Made by a program: the position numbers and the translations under genes. The notes beneath the pieces were generated by a model. That model saw nothing but the letters and a program-made list of their open reading frames with translations, was not told the origin of the DNA and did no database searches. This document shows, piece by piece, positions 7,547 through 16,283 of a stretch of 64,000 nucleotides of DNA; position 1 is the first letter of the stretch; each line of letters starts with the position of its first letter. Location of the stretch: NCBI RefSeq assembly GCF_014646195.1, contig NZ_BMMZ01000016.1, positions 19,511 to 83,510 of the forward strand, read 5' to 3'. This DNA comes from Microlunatus endophyticus (GTDB taxonomy: Bacteria > Actinomycetota > Actinomycetes > Propionibacteriales > Propionibacteriaceae).

Positions 7547-8224
7547 CTAGCGGGCGCGGCGCTCCACCCGCTCGAGATCGATCAGCGTGACCGAACGTGG
7601 CTCCAGCCGGATCCAGCCGCGGGCCGCGAAATCGGCCAGCGCCTTGTTGACGGTCTCCCGGGAGGCGCCGACCAGCTGGGCCAACTCCTCCTGCGTCAGA
7701 TCGTGGTGGACGTGGATGCCGTCCTCGCGATGGTCGCCGAAGCGGGTGGCCAGATCCAGCAACGCCTTGGCCACCCGGCCGGGAACGTCGGAGAAGACCA
7801 GATCGGCGTTGGTGTCGTTGGCGCGGCGAAGCCGGCCGGCCAGCTGCCCGAGCAGCCCCTGGGCCACCTCCGGTCGCCCGACCAGCCACTTGTTGAGCAC
7901 ATCGTGTTCGAGGACCCGCAACTCGGCCGAGGTCACCGCCGTCGCAGTCGTCGACCGCGGCCCGGGATCGAATACCGACAACTCTCCGAACATCTGTCCG
8001 GGCCCGAGAACCGCCATCAGATTCTCCCGGCCGGCCGAACCGCTGCGGCCCAGCTTGACCTTTCCGCTGACCACCACGTAGAGCCGGTCCTCGTTGTCGC
8101 CCTCGTGGAACAGGATCTCGCCCTTGGTGAGTTTGAGCGTCCCCATTGCGGCCGACAGCTCAGCCACAGCCTCGTCTTCAAGTCCCTTGAACAGCGGAGC
8201 CTGTTTCAAGACTTCGGGGTCCAC
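7547..8224 (-). CDS. crp: Crp/Fnr-family cAMP-responsive global regulator
   Basis: A 225-residue regulator with an N-terminal cyclic-nucleotide domain (about 15-125; GEILFHEGDNEDRLYVV and the phosphate-binding-cassette-like FGELSVFDPGPRSTTATA) and a C-terminal winged helix (about 150-215) whose recognition helix reads LVGASRETVNKALADF. These segments are nearly invariant in the actinobacterial Crp/GlxR group. Start GTG at 8224 is preceded by AGGAGGG. The neighbouring nth gene is divergent, exactly as crp and nth are arranged in mycobacteria and streptomycetes. It is expected to control carbon, respiration and resuscitation genes through TGTGA-type palindromes, but I found no convincing site of that type in this window. 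Confidence 0.92.
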   Translation of the reverse strand: MDPEVLKQAPLFKGLEDEAVAELSAAMGTLKLTKGEILFHEGDNEDRLYVVVSGKVKLGRSGSAGRENLMAVLGPGQMFGELSVFDPGPRSTTATAVTSAELRVLEHDVLNKWLVGRPEVAQGLLGQLAGRLRRANDTNADLVFSDVPGRVAKALLDLATRFGDHREDGIHVHHDLTQEELAQLVGASRETVNKALADFAARGWIRLEPRSVTLIDLERVERRAR

Positions 8225-8385
8225 GTGCCCTCCTGGTCATCTGCAATTTCCTCCGACAGGCTACCGTCATGGACCTCGCGATGCACCCGGGCGGGCGCGC
8301 GTCCGGCAGGACTGCGACCGGTCCGTGACCGAATGCAGCAGTGCGTGCGGCGGGGATTGTCATCGCTGATCAGTACCCTGATTCC

Positions 8386-9135
8386 ATGACCTCAGGCCCG
8401 ACCGGGAGCAGCCGTACCGCATCCAAGGCAGCCGCGACCGGTGAGGTGAGTCGTACGGCGCTGGTGCGGCGCGCCCGCACCATCAACAAGGTTCTGGCAC
8501 AGACCTATCCGGACGCCCACACCGAGCTCGACTTCACCACGCCGCTGGAGTTGCTGGTGGCGACCATCCTGTCCGCGCAGACGACCGACAAGCGGGTCAA
8601 CCTGGTCACGCCGGTGCTGTTCGCGAAGTATCCGGATGCGGCGGCGTACGCGTCCGCTGACCGCGCAGAGCTGGAGGCCCTGCTGCAGCCGACCGGCTTC
8701 TTCCGGGCCAAGACCGACAGCGTGATGAAGCTCGGCGCGGCCCTGGTCGAGCGGTATCACGGTGAGGTGCCCGGCAAGCTGAAGGACCTTGTGACGCTGC
8801 CCGGGGTCGGCCGCAAAACGGCCAATGTGGTGCTCGGCAACGCGTTCGGCGTCCCGGGTATCACCGTCGACACCCACTTCGCCCGGCTGGTCAAGCGCTT
8901 CGGCTGGACCGAACAGAAGGACCCGGACAAGATCGAGGCCGAGGTCGGGTCGCTCTTTCCGCGCAAGGACTGGACCCAGCTCAGCCACAACGTCATCTGG
9001 CACGGCAGGCGCCGCTGTCACGCCCGCAACCCTGCGTGCGGTGCCTGCCCGGTCGCCCGGTGGTGCCCGTCCTACGGCGAGGGACCGACCGATCCCGTCA
9101 AGGCGGCCAAACTCGTCCGGGAACCGCGAGGATGA
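8386..9135 (+). CDS. nth: Endonuclease III (DNA glycosylase/AP lyase)
   Basis: Removes oxidised pyrimidines from DNA and nicks the abasic site (base excision repair). The 249-residue protein contains the helix-hairpin-helix LPGVGRKTANVVLG with the catalytic Lys144, the catalytic Asp162 in VDTHFARL, and the four iron-sulfur ligands C211, C218, C221 and C227 with the standard 6-2-5 spacing (CHARNPACGACPVARWC). Start ATG at 8386 gives about 25 extra N-terminal residues compared with E. coli, common in actinobacteria; an in-frame upstream start at 8341 is less likely. The stop overlaps the start of the TlpA-like gene. Confidence 0.95.
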   Translation: MTSGPTGSSRTASKAAATGEVSRTALVRRARTINKVLAQTYPDAHTELDFTTPLELLVATILSAQTTDKRVNLVTPVLFAKYPDAAAYASADRAELEALLQPTGFFRAKTDSVMKLGAALVERYHGEVPGKLKDLVTLPGVGRKTANVVLGNAFGVPGITVDTHFARLVKRFGWTEQKDPDKIEAEVGSLFPRKDWTQLSHNVIWHGRRRCHARNPACGACPVARWCPSYGEGPTDPVKAAKLVREPRG

Positions 9136-9758
9136 TGCGCCGAGTCCTGATCGTGCTCGTGGCGGTGCTGTTCCTCGCCGGGTGCAGTGGGTCACCGTCG
9201 TCGACACCGTCGGTTCCGCCGACCGACCAACCCGCCTCCGCACCGCCGCCCGCCTCCAGCCACGAGCTGCGCAAGGCCCGGGTGCAGGCCGGCATCGCCG
9301 ACTGCCCGGCCTCCACCGGCGATGCGGCCCTCGACAACGGCCTGCCCGACATCACCCTGGCCTGCCTGGGCAGCGACCGTACGGTCCGGTTGGCCGGGCT
9401 GCGCGGCAAGCCGATGGTGGTCAACATCTGGGCCCAGTGGTGCGGTCCGTGCCGGGTCGAGGCACCGCACCTGGCGGCCGTCGCCGAGCAGGCCGGCAAC
9501 GACGTCCAATTCATCGGGATCGACTACGCCGACCCGGATCCAGCCGCGGCGATCGACTTCGCCAAGGATGCAGGCTGGACCTACCCGCAGCTCCAGGACT
9601 ATCAGCAACGGGTCAAGGCACCGCTGAAGATCATCGGCATCCCGCAGACCTTCCTGGTCGACGCCAAGGGCAGGATCGTCTACCGGCAGGTCAGGCCCTT
9701 CTCCAGCGACACCCAGCTGCGCGCGCTGCTGCGCGACCAGCTCGGGGTGAAGCTGTGA
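9132..9758 (+). CDS. TlpA/ResA-like thioredoxin-fold lipoprotein
   Basis: An exported 208-residue disulfide reductase-like protein. The signal peptide ends in the lipobox LAGC with acylated Cys18, followed by a Ser/Pro linker; the thioredoxin domain contains the redox motif WCGPC (103-107), the cis-Pro segment IGIPQTFLVD, and the extra Cys pair C58 and C78 before the fold. Homologues lie between nth and the CoA-type NUDIX gene in mycobacteria (Rv3673c), so this is a conserved set. Likely roles are cytochrome c or oxidative protein maturation at the outer face of the membrane; the sequence does not decide between them. Two tandem ATGs (9132, 9135) are possible starts. Confidence 0.88.
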   Translation: MMRRVLIVLVAVLFLAGCSGSPSSTPSVPPTDQPASAPPPASSHELRKARVQAGIADCPASTGDAALDNGLPDITLACLGSDRTVRLAGLRGKPMVVNIWAQWCGPCRVEAPHLAAVAEQAGNDVQFIGIDYADPDPAAAIDFAKDAGWTYPQLQDYQQRVKAPLKIIGIPQTFLVDAKGRIVYRQVRPFSSDTQLRALLRDQLGVKL

Positions 9759-10492
9759 GCGGACGGCCGTTGCTGCTGCCGGACTGGCTGCAGCCGTTGC
9801 GGGACAGCCTGTCCCGCAACCTCGACAGCTGGCCGGACCGTACGCCACCACCCGAGCGAGCGGCCGGGACCGGCGGCCGCCCGGCGGGGGTGCTGGTGCT
9901 CTTCGGCGAGGATCGCGACGGCCCGGATCTGCTTTTCATCGAGCGATCGTCGGCTCTGCGGGCTCATCCCGGCCAGGTCGCCTTCCCGGGTGGCGGGATC
10001 GAGGACGTCGACACGGATATCGTCGCTGCCGCACTGCGCGAGGCGCACGAGGAGACCGGACTCGACCCGTCCGGCGTCGAGGTCTTCGGCGAACTCGACC
10101 CGCTCGGGCTGTCCGTCTCCGGATTCCAGGTCACTCCGGTGCTGGCCTGGTGGCGCGACCAGTCACCGGTCGCGGTGGTCGATCCCGGCGAGGTCGCAGC
10201 TGTGCAGCGCATCCCGATCAGCGCCCTGACCGACCCGAACAACCGCTACGTCACCGTGCACCCGCGCGGGCATCGCGGGCCCGGATTCCTGATCGGCGAC
10301 CTGTTGATCTGGGGCTTCACCGCCTACGTGCTGGACGGCATTCTCACCCGCGGTGGCTGGCAGCGCCCGTGGGACAACCGCCGCACGATGGCGGTACCGT
10401 CGCGCTATCTGGGCCGGCAGCCGGTGGCCGGTCCCGATCTCGACGCACCCGATCTCGATACACCGGCAGGAGCCGAACCCCATGACATCTGA
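9755..10492 (+). CDS. NUDIX hydrolase, CoA pyrophosphatase-like
   Basis: A 245-residue NUDIX enzyme of the CoA-diphosphatase group: the group-specific segment RSSALRAHPGQVAFPGG (64-80) runs straight into the NUDIX helix REAHEETGLD (95-104). These enzymes hydrolyse CoA or oxidised CoA to phosphopantetheine and adenosine 3',5'-bisphosphate. Start GTG at 9755 overlaps the upstream stop (GTGA). It corresponds in position and type to Rv3672c of mycobacteria. The last 30 residues, rich in Asp/Pro (DLDAPDLDTPAG), are not conserved. The downstream HD-domain gene begins inside its end, so the two are co-translated. Confidence 0.88.
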   Translation: MSGRPLLLPDWLQPLRDSLSRNLDSWPDRTPPPERAAGTGGRPAGVLVLFGEDRDGPDLLFIERSSALRAHPGQVAFPGGGIEDVDTDIVAAALREAHEETGLDPSGVEVFGELDPLGLSVSGFQVTPVLAWWRDQSPVAVVDPGEVAAVQRIPISALTDPNNRYVTVHPRGHRGPGFLIGDLLIWGFTAYVLDGILTRGGWQRPWDNRRTMAVPSRYLGRQPVAGPDLDAPDLDTPAGAEPHDI

Positions 10493-11189
10493 GCCCGCCG
10501 CGACATCTGAGCCCGCCGCGACCACCGATCTGCGGTCCGACCTGCTCGAACAGTTCGAGAAGCTGCTGCCCGGACATCGCGACATCGGCGAGGAGCTGGC
10601 GGAGCGGTATGCCGAGCCGCACCGGCATTATCACGGCCTCGGTCACCTGGCCTTCGTACTGGATCGGATCGACGCCTTCGCCACCGGCAGTCACGACCTC
10701 TTCTCGGTCCGGCTCGCAGCCTGGTTCCACGACGCGGTCTATGCGATCCCGCCGGGGCAGATCAGCAACGAGGAAGCCTCGGCGCGGCTGGCGATCCGGA
10801 CGCTGGTCCGGTCCGGATTCGAGCAGGAGGAGCTCGGCGAGATCGCCCGGCTCGTCCGGCTGACCGAGCAGCACCGCACCTCGGGATCGGACATCAACGG
10901 CGAGCTGCTGTGCGATGCCGACCTGGCGATCCTGGCCTCGCCGGCCGAGGAGTACCGGCGCTACGTCGACGCGGTCCGCGCCGAATACTCGCGGCTCAGC
11001 GACGAGGAGTTCGCGGCCGGCCGGTTGCAGGTGCTGCTCTCGCTCGGCGGCCGGACGCTCTTCCGCACCCACGCCGGTCGCAAGATCAACTCCGTGGCGC
11101 AGCAGAATCTGGCGAGCGAGGCGCTGGAGTTGATCGACCGGCTCGGTGTCCGTGACGATCTCGATCCCGAGGCCTGGCCGCTCGCCTGA
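10482..11189 (+). CDS. HD-superfamily metal-dependent phosphohydrolase-like protein
   Basis: A 235-residue protein with the HD signature: His51/His55 in HYHGLGH, His83-Asp84 in AAWFHDAVY and Asp145/Asp147 in LLCDADLAIL, the metal ligands of the COG4339-type group of predicted phosphohydrolases. The N-terminus contains a short internal duplication (TSEPAA twice) created by repeated DNA at the start of the gene; an in-frame start beyond it cannot be excluded. It overlaps the NUDIX gene by 11 bases and ends the nth operon. The substrate is unknown; nucleotides are a reasonable guess for the superfamily. Confidence 0.8.
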   Translation: MTSEPAATSEPAATTDLRSDLLEQFEKLLPGHRDIGEELAERYAEPHRHYHGLGHLAFVLDRIDAFATGSHDLFSVRLAAWFHDAVYAIPPGQISNEEASARLAIRTLVRSGFEQEELGEIARLVRLTEQHRTSGSDINGELLCDADLAILASPAEEYRRYVDAVRAEYSRLSDEEFAAGRLQVLLSLGGRTLFRTHAGRKINSVAQQNLASEALELIDRLGVRDDLDPEAWPLA

Positions 11190-11190
11190 T

Positions 11191-11208
11191 CCCGGAGCTA
11201 GTCGAAGG
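11191..11208. repeat. Possible degenerate copy of the CCTTCGAC..GCTC.GGG repeat
   Basis: Read on the minus strand this 18-base stretch between two convergent stops matches the intragenic repeat at 44446-44463 at 15 of 18 positions. Chance similarity cannot be excluded. Confidence 0.35.
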
Positions 11209-12348
11209 TCAGTCCACCCCGCTGCTGCGCAGCGCCTCACGGACCGAGATCTTGGCTCCGGTGCGTAACAGCGCGTTGCCGTAGATCTTGGCGGCGGCGA
11301 CGATCACGCCGACGGTTCCGGCAAGCAGGATCAGCAACGACAGCAGGGGTTCCCACCAGGCTGCCTCGGAGAGGAAGATCCGCAGCGGCATGCCGACAGC
11401 GGCCGAGAACGGCACATAGGACATGATCGTCAGCACCAGGCTGTTGTCGTGGAAGAAGATCACCAGGAAGTACGGGATCATCACCAGCATGGTGACCGGC
11501 GTGACCGTCGCCTGGATGTCCTCCTGCCGCGACACCAGCGACGCCGCGGCGGCGAACATCGATGCCAACAGGACGAAGCCGATCACGAAGAAGATCACGA
11601 ACCAGGCGATCGGCGCGCCCAGCAGGGACAGTGTCGCCGACTCCCCGGTGACCGACAGTCCGATCACCGCGAAGGCACCGGTGACCACCACCTGGGCGAA
11701 GGCGAGCAGGCTGTTGCCCAGGATCTTGCCGGTGAGCAGCGTCCGGGTGCTGATGGCCGAGATCAGGATCTCCACGATCCGGGTCTGTTTCTCCTCCACC
11801 ACACTCTGGGCGATGGTGCCGCCGAAGGTCGCCGACGACATCAGGAAGATCAGCGCGAAACCGAACGCGGCGGCGTATCGCAGTCCGGGCGGGATGGTGG
11901 GCGGATCGAGCAGCGTCACCTGCGGCTTGACGCTGAGAGCAGCAACGAGCGCGTCGGGCGAGGACTCGTCGGCGATGATCCTGATCCCGGCCGGGCTCGA
12001 CCGATCCGCGACGACGGCCGCATCGACCGTCCCGGCCCGCACCAGGGCGGTCGCCTCGGCGACCGAGCCGACGTGGCGGACCGCCAGACCGGAGGCCTGC
12101 TGCACGGCCGCGACGTCGCCTACTACCGCCACCGACGTCGTGGACGTCCGGCCGCCGAGCGTGCCTGCAGCGATCACACCGGCCAGCGCGGCGAGCAACA
12201 TGATCCCGGTGGACACCTGGAAGGCACGGCTGCGCAGCCGGGTCAGGATCTCGCGTTCGGCGATCAGCCGGACGGCCTGGCCGAAGCTCAGGCCCGGTGT
12301 GGCCGCAGGTGCGGTGAGGCTCGGCGTCGTCGCCGGAGTGGTCGTCAC
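11209..12348 (-). CDS. ABC-2 type exporter permease (NatB-like)
   Basis: A 379-residue permease with one N-terminal transmembrane helix (about 45-65), an extracytoplasmic domain to about residue 165, and a cluster of five helices to the end, the layout of NatB/ABC-2 permeases with a large first loop. VVEEKQTRIVEILISA after the second helix is a signature segment of this group. The GTG start overlaps the ATPase stop, so permease and ATPase are made together. Substrates of NatAB-like exporters include sodium, but many relatives export unknown compounds and the sequence does not settle it. Confidence 0.88.
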   Translation of the reverse strand: MTTTPATTPSLTAPAATPGLSFGQAVRLIAEREILTRLRSRAFQVSTGIMLLAALAGVIAAGTLGGRTSTTSVAVVGDVAAVQQASGLAVRHVGSVAEATALVRAGTVDAAVVADRSSPAGIRIIADESSPDALVAALSVKPQVTLLDPPTIPPGLRYAAAFGFALIFLMSSATFGGTIAQSVVEEKQTRIVEILISAISTRTLLTGKILGNSLLAFAQVVVTGAFAVIGLSVTGESATLSLLGAPIAWFVIFFVIGFVLLASMFAAAASLVSRQEDIQATVTPVTMLVMIPYFLVIFFHDNSLVLTIMSYVPFSAAVGMPLRIFLSEAAWWEPLLSLLILLAGTVGVIVAAAKIYGNALLRTGAKISVREALRSSGVD

Positions 12349-13229
12349 TGGATGACCTCCTTGAAGATCTCGGCCAGGCGCGGCCGACGGGGGGAGAAGC
12401 TGAGCACCGGTCCGCGGGCGACGGCCGCGGCCAGCACGGACTGGGCCGCCTCCGGCGATCCGGCGTCGAAGATCACGTTCGGCCCGTCGAAATCCCGGAC
12501 GGTGATCCCGGGCTGGTCACGCAGCCAGCCCGCATCGGTCCCGAACGTTGCTTGGTAGGTGGTGCCTGCATAGCGGTCCCGCAACTCGTCCCGGGGCCCG
12601 GCGGCGCGGATCGTTCCGCCCGCGATGATCACCAGGTCGTCGCAGAGCTGTTCGACGATGTCCAGCTGATGGGAGGAGAACAGCACCGGAACACCGGCCG
12701 CGGCCCGTTCGCGGAGGACCGCGAGGACCACGTCGACAGCCAGCGGATCCAGTCCGGAGAACGGCTCGTCCAGGATCAGCGCCTGCGGATCGTGGACCAA
12801 CGCGGCCGCGATCTGGGCACGCTGCTGGTTGCCCAGCGACAGGGTCTCCACCTTGTCGCCGGCCCGGTCGGACAACTCGAGCTTGGCCAGCAGATCGCTG
12901 GTGTTGTGGCGGGCCGCGCGCTGGCTGAGACCGTGCAGGCGGGCGAGGTAGACGAGCTGCTCGGCGACCGGCATCTTGGGATACAGCCCCCGCTCCTCGG
13001 GCATGTAGCCGAACCGGCGACGATCCGCCGGTGTCAGCAGCGCGCCGTCCAGGCGGACCTCGCCGCTGTCGGCGGTCAACACGCCCAGCACGATCCGCAT
13101 CGTGGTGGTCTTGCCGGCGCCGTTGCGGCCGACGAAGCCGGTGATCCGGCCTCCGGGCACGTCGAAGCTGACATCGGTGAGCACCTGTCGCGCGCCGAAC
13201 GATCTGTTGATCTTGGTTATCTCCAGCAC
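12345..13229 (-). CDS. ABC exporter ATPase subunit (NatA-like)
   Basis: A 294-residue ATPase: Walker A GRNGAGKTT (34-42), the segment YMPEERGLYPKM typical of NatA-like proteins, signature LSLGNQQR (130-137) and Walker B LILDEPFSGLD (151-161). The signature is LSLGN rather than LSGGQ, a variation common in this subfamily. The C-terminal 80 residues form the small extra domain of drug or sodium exporters. Start is GTG at 13229; an ATG five bases upstream is out of frame. It powers the permease encoded immediately downstream. Confidence 0.92.
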   Translation of the reverse strand: MLEITKINRSFGARQVLTDVSFDVPGGRITGFVGRNGAGKTTTMRIVLGVLTADSGEVRLDGALLTPADRRRFGYMPEERGLYPKMPVAEQLVYLARLHGLSQRAARHNTSDLLAKLELSDRAGDKVETLSLGNQQRAQIAAALVHDPQALILDEPFSGLDPLAVDVVLAVLRERAAAGVPVLFSSHQLDIVEQLCDDLVIIAGGTIRAAGPRDELRDRYAGTTYQATFGTDAGWLRDQPGITVRDFDGPNVIFDAGSPEAAQSVLAAAVARGPVLSFSPRRPRLAEIFKEVIQ

Positions 13230-13307
13230 AGCATCAGGCTAGAAACCTCGGGGCCTCTCACGCATCCGTCGCCGGGTGGGAATTCCGCATCCGCCCGCAG
13301 GTGGAGG

Positions 13308-14003
13308 TCAGGTGCCGGGTGTCACGAGCCGGTGCTCATAGGCGTAGATCACGGCCTGGATACGGTCGCGGAGCTGCAGTTTGGCCAGCACATTGGAAAC
13401 ATGGGTCTTGACCGTCGCCTCGCCGACGACCAGGGCAGCTGCGATCTCGGCGTTGGACATCCCCTGGGCCACCAGCTGCAGCACCTCTGCCTCCCGTTCG
13501 GTCAGTGCCGGGGTCGGGACCGGCCGCTGGTCGGTGGACCCGGACGAAGGGCGTGGTTGCTGCGGCGGGACGAAGCCGGAGATCACCCGGCGGGTGACGG
13601 CCGGCGACAGCAGCGCCTCCCCGGCGGCGATCACCCGTACGGCTTCGACCAGATTCTCCGGACTGGCATTCTTCAGCAGGAATCCGCTGGCCCCGGCCGC
13701 GAGCGCCTGGAAGAGATAGTCGTCCCGGTCGAAGGTGGTCAAGATCAACACCGCCGCTCCTACCGTCGGATCGGCGACCAGCTCACGGGTCGCGGCGAGG
13801 CCGTCCTTGACCGGCATCTGGACGTCCATGCAGATCACGTCGGGCGTCAGGGCCCTGGCCCGCTGGACGGCTTCCTCGCCGTTGCCGGCTTCACCGACCA
13901 CCTCGATGCCCTCGGCCAACTCCAGGATCACCCGGAACCCGTAGCGGACCAGTTCGTGATCATCGACCAGCAGTACCCGGATCGGATCATGATCGTTGAT
14001 CAT
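13308..14003 (-). CDS. NarL/LuxR-family response regulator
   Basis: A 231-residue regulator: receiver domain 8-125 with acidic pocket D14/D15 (LLVDDHE), phosphoacceptor D60 (VICMDVQMP) and the K of FLLKNA, joined by a Pro/Ser linker to a LuxR-type helix-turn-helix (LTEREAEVLQLVAQGMSNAEIA ... ATVKTHVSNVLAKL written in two parts). Its start lies 17 bases inside the end of the histidine kinase gene, so the two are translated from one message and form a cognate pair. Being adjacent to the ABC exporter and transcribed toward it, it may control that exporter, as frequently found for antibiotic-sensing actinobacterial systems; this is inference. Confidence 0.93.
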   Translation of the reverse strand: MINDHDPIRVLLVDDHELVRYGFRVILELAEGIEVVGEAGNGEEAVQRARALTPDVICMDVQMPVKDGLAATRELVADPTVGAAVLILTTFDRDDYLFQALAAGASGFLLKNASPENLVEAVRVIAAGEALLSPAVTRRVISGFVPPQQPRPSSGSTDQRPVPTPALTEREAEVLQLVAQGMSNAEIAAALVVGEATVKTHVSNVLAKLQLRDRIQAVIYAYEHRLVTPGT

Positions 14004-15381
14004 GGAACACCTCCGCGCCGGTCATCGGCGAACGCGGCATCCGGGCCCGGACCAGGTAACCGCCCCTGGCCAGGGCGCCGAGCTCGATGGTCCCACCGGA
14101 TGCTGCCACGCGTTCGCGCATCCCGAGCTGGCCGAGGCCGGGGCCGGTCCGGCCCGGCCATCGGGTCGGGGTCGCTCCGCTGTTGGTGATCTCGATCTCC
14201 ACCTCATCGGGGTAGTAGCGCAGCCGGACATCGGCCGTCGCTCGGGGACCCGCGTGTTTGCGGACGTTGGTCAGCGCCTCCTGGGCGATCCGGAAGAGAT
14301 TGACGTCCAGCACCGCCGGCAGCCGGCCGGGTGTTCCGACGATCTCGAGCCGGGTCGGCAGCCCTGCGGCCTCGGATTCTTCAACCAGCGCGGGCAATCG
14401 GCGTACGCCGACGGTGGCCGCGGTCTCGATCTCGTGATCGGGATGCCGGCCGTCGTCGCGCGCCTCCGGGTCTGCCTCGCGCAGGGTGCTCAACATGCCG
14501 TGCAGCTCCTCGATCGCCGTCCGGGCGGACGACTCGACATGGCCCAGAGCGTCGCGAGCGGCCACCGGATTGTGGTCGAAGGCGACCCGGGCCGCGCTGG
14601 CCTGCACTCCCATCACCGAGACGTGGTGGGCGACCACGTCGTGCAGCTCCCGGGCGATCCACATCCGCTCCAGAGCCAGCGCCTGGGCCGTGGAGCGTTC
14701 GCGCTCCCGGGCAAGCTCGGCCGTACGGCGTTCGAGCTCGTCCTGGCCGATGGCGCCGGCGTAGCCGCGGTTGCCGAGGTAGTAGGACCCGATGAAGAAG
14801 GTCGCGTTGGTGAGGAGCTGGATCAGGGCCATCGACACCAGTGGGGAGAACGGCCCGGTCGCGGCCGGCTCATCGGATCGGTCGCCGGTCGCATACACGA
14901 AGATCGAGATCATGATCCAGATGAACATCGCCGCGGTGATCACCAGCCGGGTCCAGCGGGCGCGCTGCCGGTCCGGTTCCCAGGCACCGACGGTGTAGAA
15001 GGCGACGAACAGCGCGATCATCGGAAAGAACAGCGAGACGCCGAAGGCGATCCCGCCGGCCATGTAGAGCGCGGAGACCAGCAGCGCAATGATCACCGGA
15101 TAGCGGCGGCGCCAGGCCAGCGGCAAGGTGACGGCGATCGACCACAGCAGCTCCAGCCACTGCGGCGCCTTGGTCGGTTGCAGCAGCCCCGCCCACGGGT
15201 AGAGCTGCATGGTGGTCACGGCGCCGACGGCCAACGCCACCGCGCCGATCAGATCGGCACGCCGGCCATCCGGCCCCGGGGTGGGTCGGCGCCAACCGGG
15301 ATACGGCGGGTCGGTGCTCGGCAGGATCTGGTCCAGGGTGGACCACTGGGTGCCGACACCGGTCAGTCCAGAGGCACTCAC
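13987..15381 (-). CDS. Sensor histidine kinase, NarL-type partner (HisKA_3)
   Basis: A 464-residue membrane kinase. Four to five hydrophobic helices lie in the first 205 residues with little extracellular sequence, suggesting sensing within or near the membrane. A short coiled coil (ELERRTAELARERERS) leads to the HisKA_3 dimerisation helix with phosphorylated His247 in WIARELHDVVAHH; the ATPase domain contains the N-box region FRIAQEALTNVRKHA and the GLGQLGMRERV G-box. Start GTG at 15381. It phosphorylates the regulator encoded just downstream. The signal is unknown; cell-envelope or antibiotic stress is plausible for this architecture next to an ABC exporter. Confidence 0.92.
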   Translation of the reverse strand: MSASGLTGVGTQWSTLDQILPSTDPPYPGWRRPTPGPDGRRADLIGAVALAVGAVTTMQLYPWAGLLQPTKAPQWLELLWSIAVTLPLAWRRRYPVIIALLVSALYMAGGIAFGVSLFFPMIALFVAFYTVGAWEPDRQRARWTRLVITAAMFIWIMISIFVYATGDRSDEPAATGPFSPLVSMALIQLLTNATFFIGSYYLGNRGYAGAIGQDELERRTAELARERERSTAQALALERMWIARELHDVVAHHVSVMGVQASAARVAFDHNPVAARDALGHVESSARTAIEELHGMLSTLREADPEARDDGRHPDHEIETAATVGVRRLPALVEESEAAGLPTRLEIVGTPGRLPAVLDVNLFRIAQEALTNVRKHAGPRATADVRLRYYPDEVEIEITNSGATPTRWPGRTGPGLGQLGMRERVAASGGTIELGALARGGYLVRARMPRSPMTGAEVFHDQRS

Positions 15382-15452
15382 CAGGACACGGTAACGATCC
15401 TCGTCGTCCTGGACATCCGTCCTGCGACGGATTCGCCGCCGGCCAGCGCCGG

Positions 15453-15989
15453 TCAGCTGCGGGCCGCGGCGCCCGGGAGCTGACGGGTGTCGGCGTTACC
15501 GTCGATCTTCCCAGCGTCGATCTTCCCCGCCTCGATTTTCCCCGCCTCGATCCTCTTGGCCGTGGCAGCCGCATTGCCGCGGGCGATGGCGGTCTTGACC
15601 GCCTCGGCCGTCTGCTGGCCCTGGGCGATCGTCTGCTCGGGTCCCTTGACCCGCTTGAAAAGCACCAGGCCGATCAGTGCGAAGATCACGGCGACGACGA
15701 TCAGTACCCCGCCCATGATCACGAAGCCCAGTGCGATCGGCAGATTCAGCCACTTCCAGATAGCCAGCGAGCCGGCGATGAACATCAGGATCAGCGCGTT
15801 CAGGAGGAAGAACAGTGCACCGACGAACAGGCCGGCGCCGATGCCACCTTTGCGGGCCGACGGCACCAACTCCTGCTTGGCCAGCTCGACCTCGCCCCGG
15901 ATGAGGTTCGAGACCTCGGCCTGGATGTCCTTGAGGATGTCCCCGACGCCGGGCGCCTTCGGGGTCTGTCCCGTATCGGTGCTCGTCAT
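15453..15989 (-). CDS. Holin-X/DUF1469-type (YqjE-like) membrane protein
   Basis: A 178-residue protein with an amphipathic N-terminal helix (DIQAEVSNLIRGEVELAKQEL), two transmembrane helices (about 53-75 and 85-112) and a soluble tail. The N-terminal segment and hairpin are those of the actinobacterial phage-holin-like/YqjE family, a common chromosomal neighbour of acs in actinobacteria. Despite the family name there is no prophage here, so a role in membrane homeostasis is more likely than lysis. The tail carries repeated EAGKI/DAGKI units from a 15-bp DNA repeat. It follows the YbjQ gene on the same strand with a 294-base gap. Confidence 0.8.
   Translation of the reverse strand: MTSTDTGQTPKAPGVGDILKDIQAEVSNLIRGEVELAKQELVPSARKGGIGAGLFVGALFFLLNALILMFIAGSLAIWKWLNLPIALGFVIMGGVLIVVAVIFALIGLVLFKRVKGPEQTIAQGQQTAEAVKTAIARGNAAATAKRIEAGKIEAGKIDAGKIDGNADTRQLPGAAARS
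15501..15555. repeat. Imperfect 15-bp tandem repeat, about 3.6 copies
   Basis: Units of the type GTCGATCTTCCCCGC, with one to three differences each, encode the IEAGK/IDAGK repeats at the C-terminus of the holin-X-like protein. Confidence 0.85.
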
Positions 15990-16283
15990 GCCAGCCTCTC
16001 CTCCTGCGTCGCATTGCCGACGCCAAGACGACGATGATCGTTGCGGCTGAGCCTAACGGGTCGGTGATCCAGGTCGACCTCATGCGCAGACGATCCGCAA
16101 TCTCGGAGCCGATGATTCCTCCGCGTTACCCGCGGCTCCAGCGCGGAATCGGTCGGTGGCTCGCGCGATCGGGGTGCACCGAAGGTCAAAGTTTCAGCCT
16201 GTGAGGCGCCGATCGGCATGTCGGGCCCCACTCGCTCGACCTTTGAGGGTCGTACGTCGCCGGGGAAGGGCGTCGGCGGCTAG

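Noticed and set aside
15453..15989. Prophage, because of the holin-like protein
   Set aside because: No phage structural, integrase or lysin genes are nearby; the holin-X/YqjE family is a normal chromosomal neighbour of acs.
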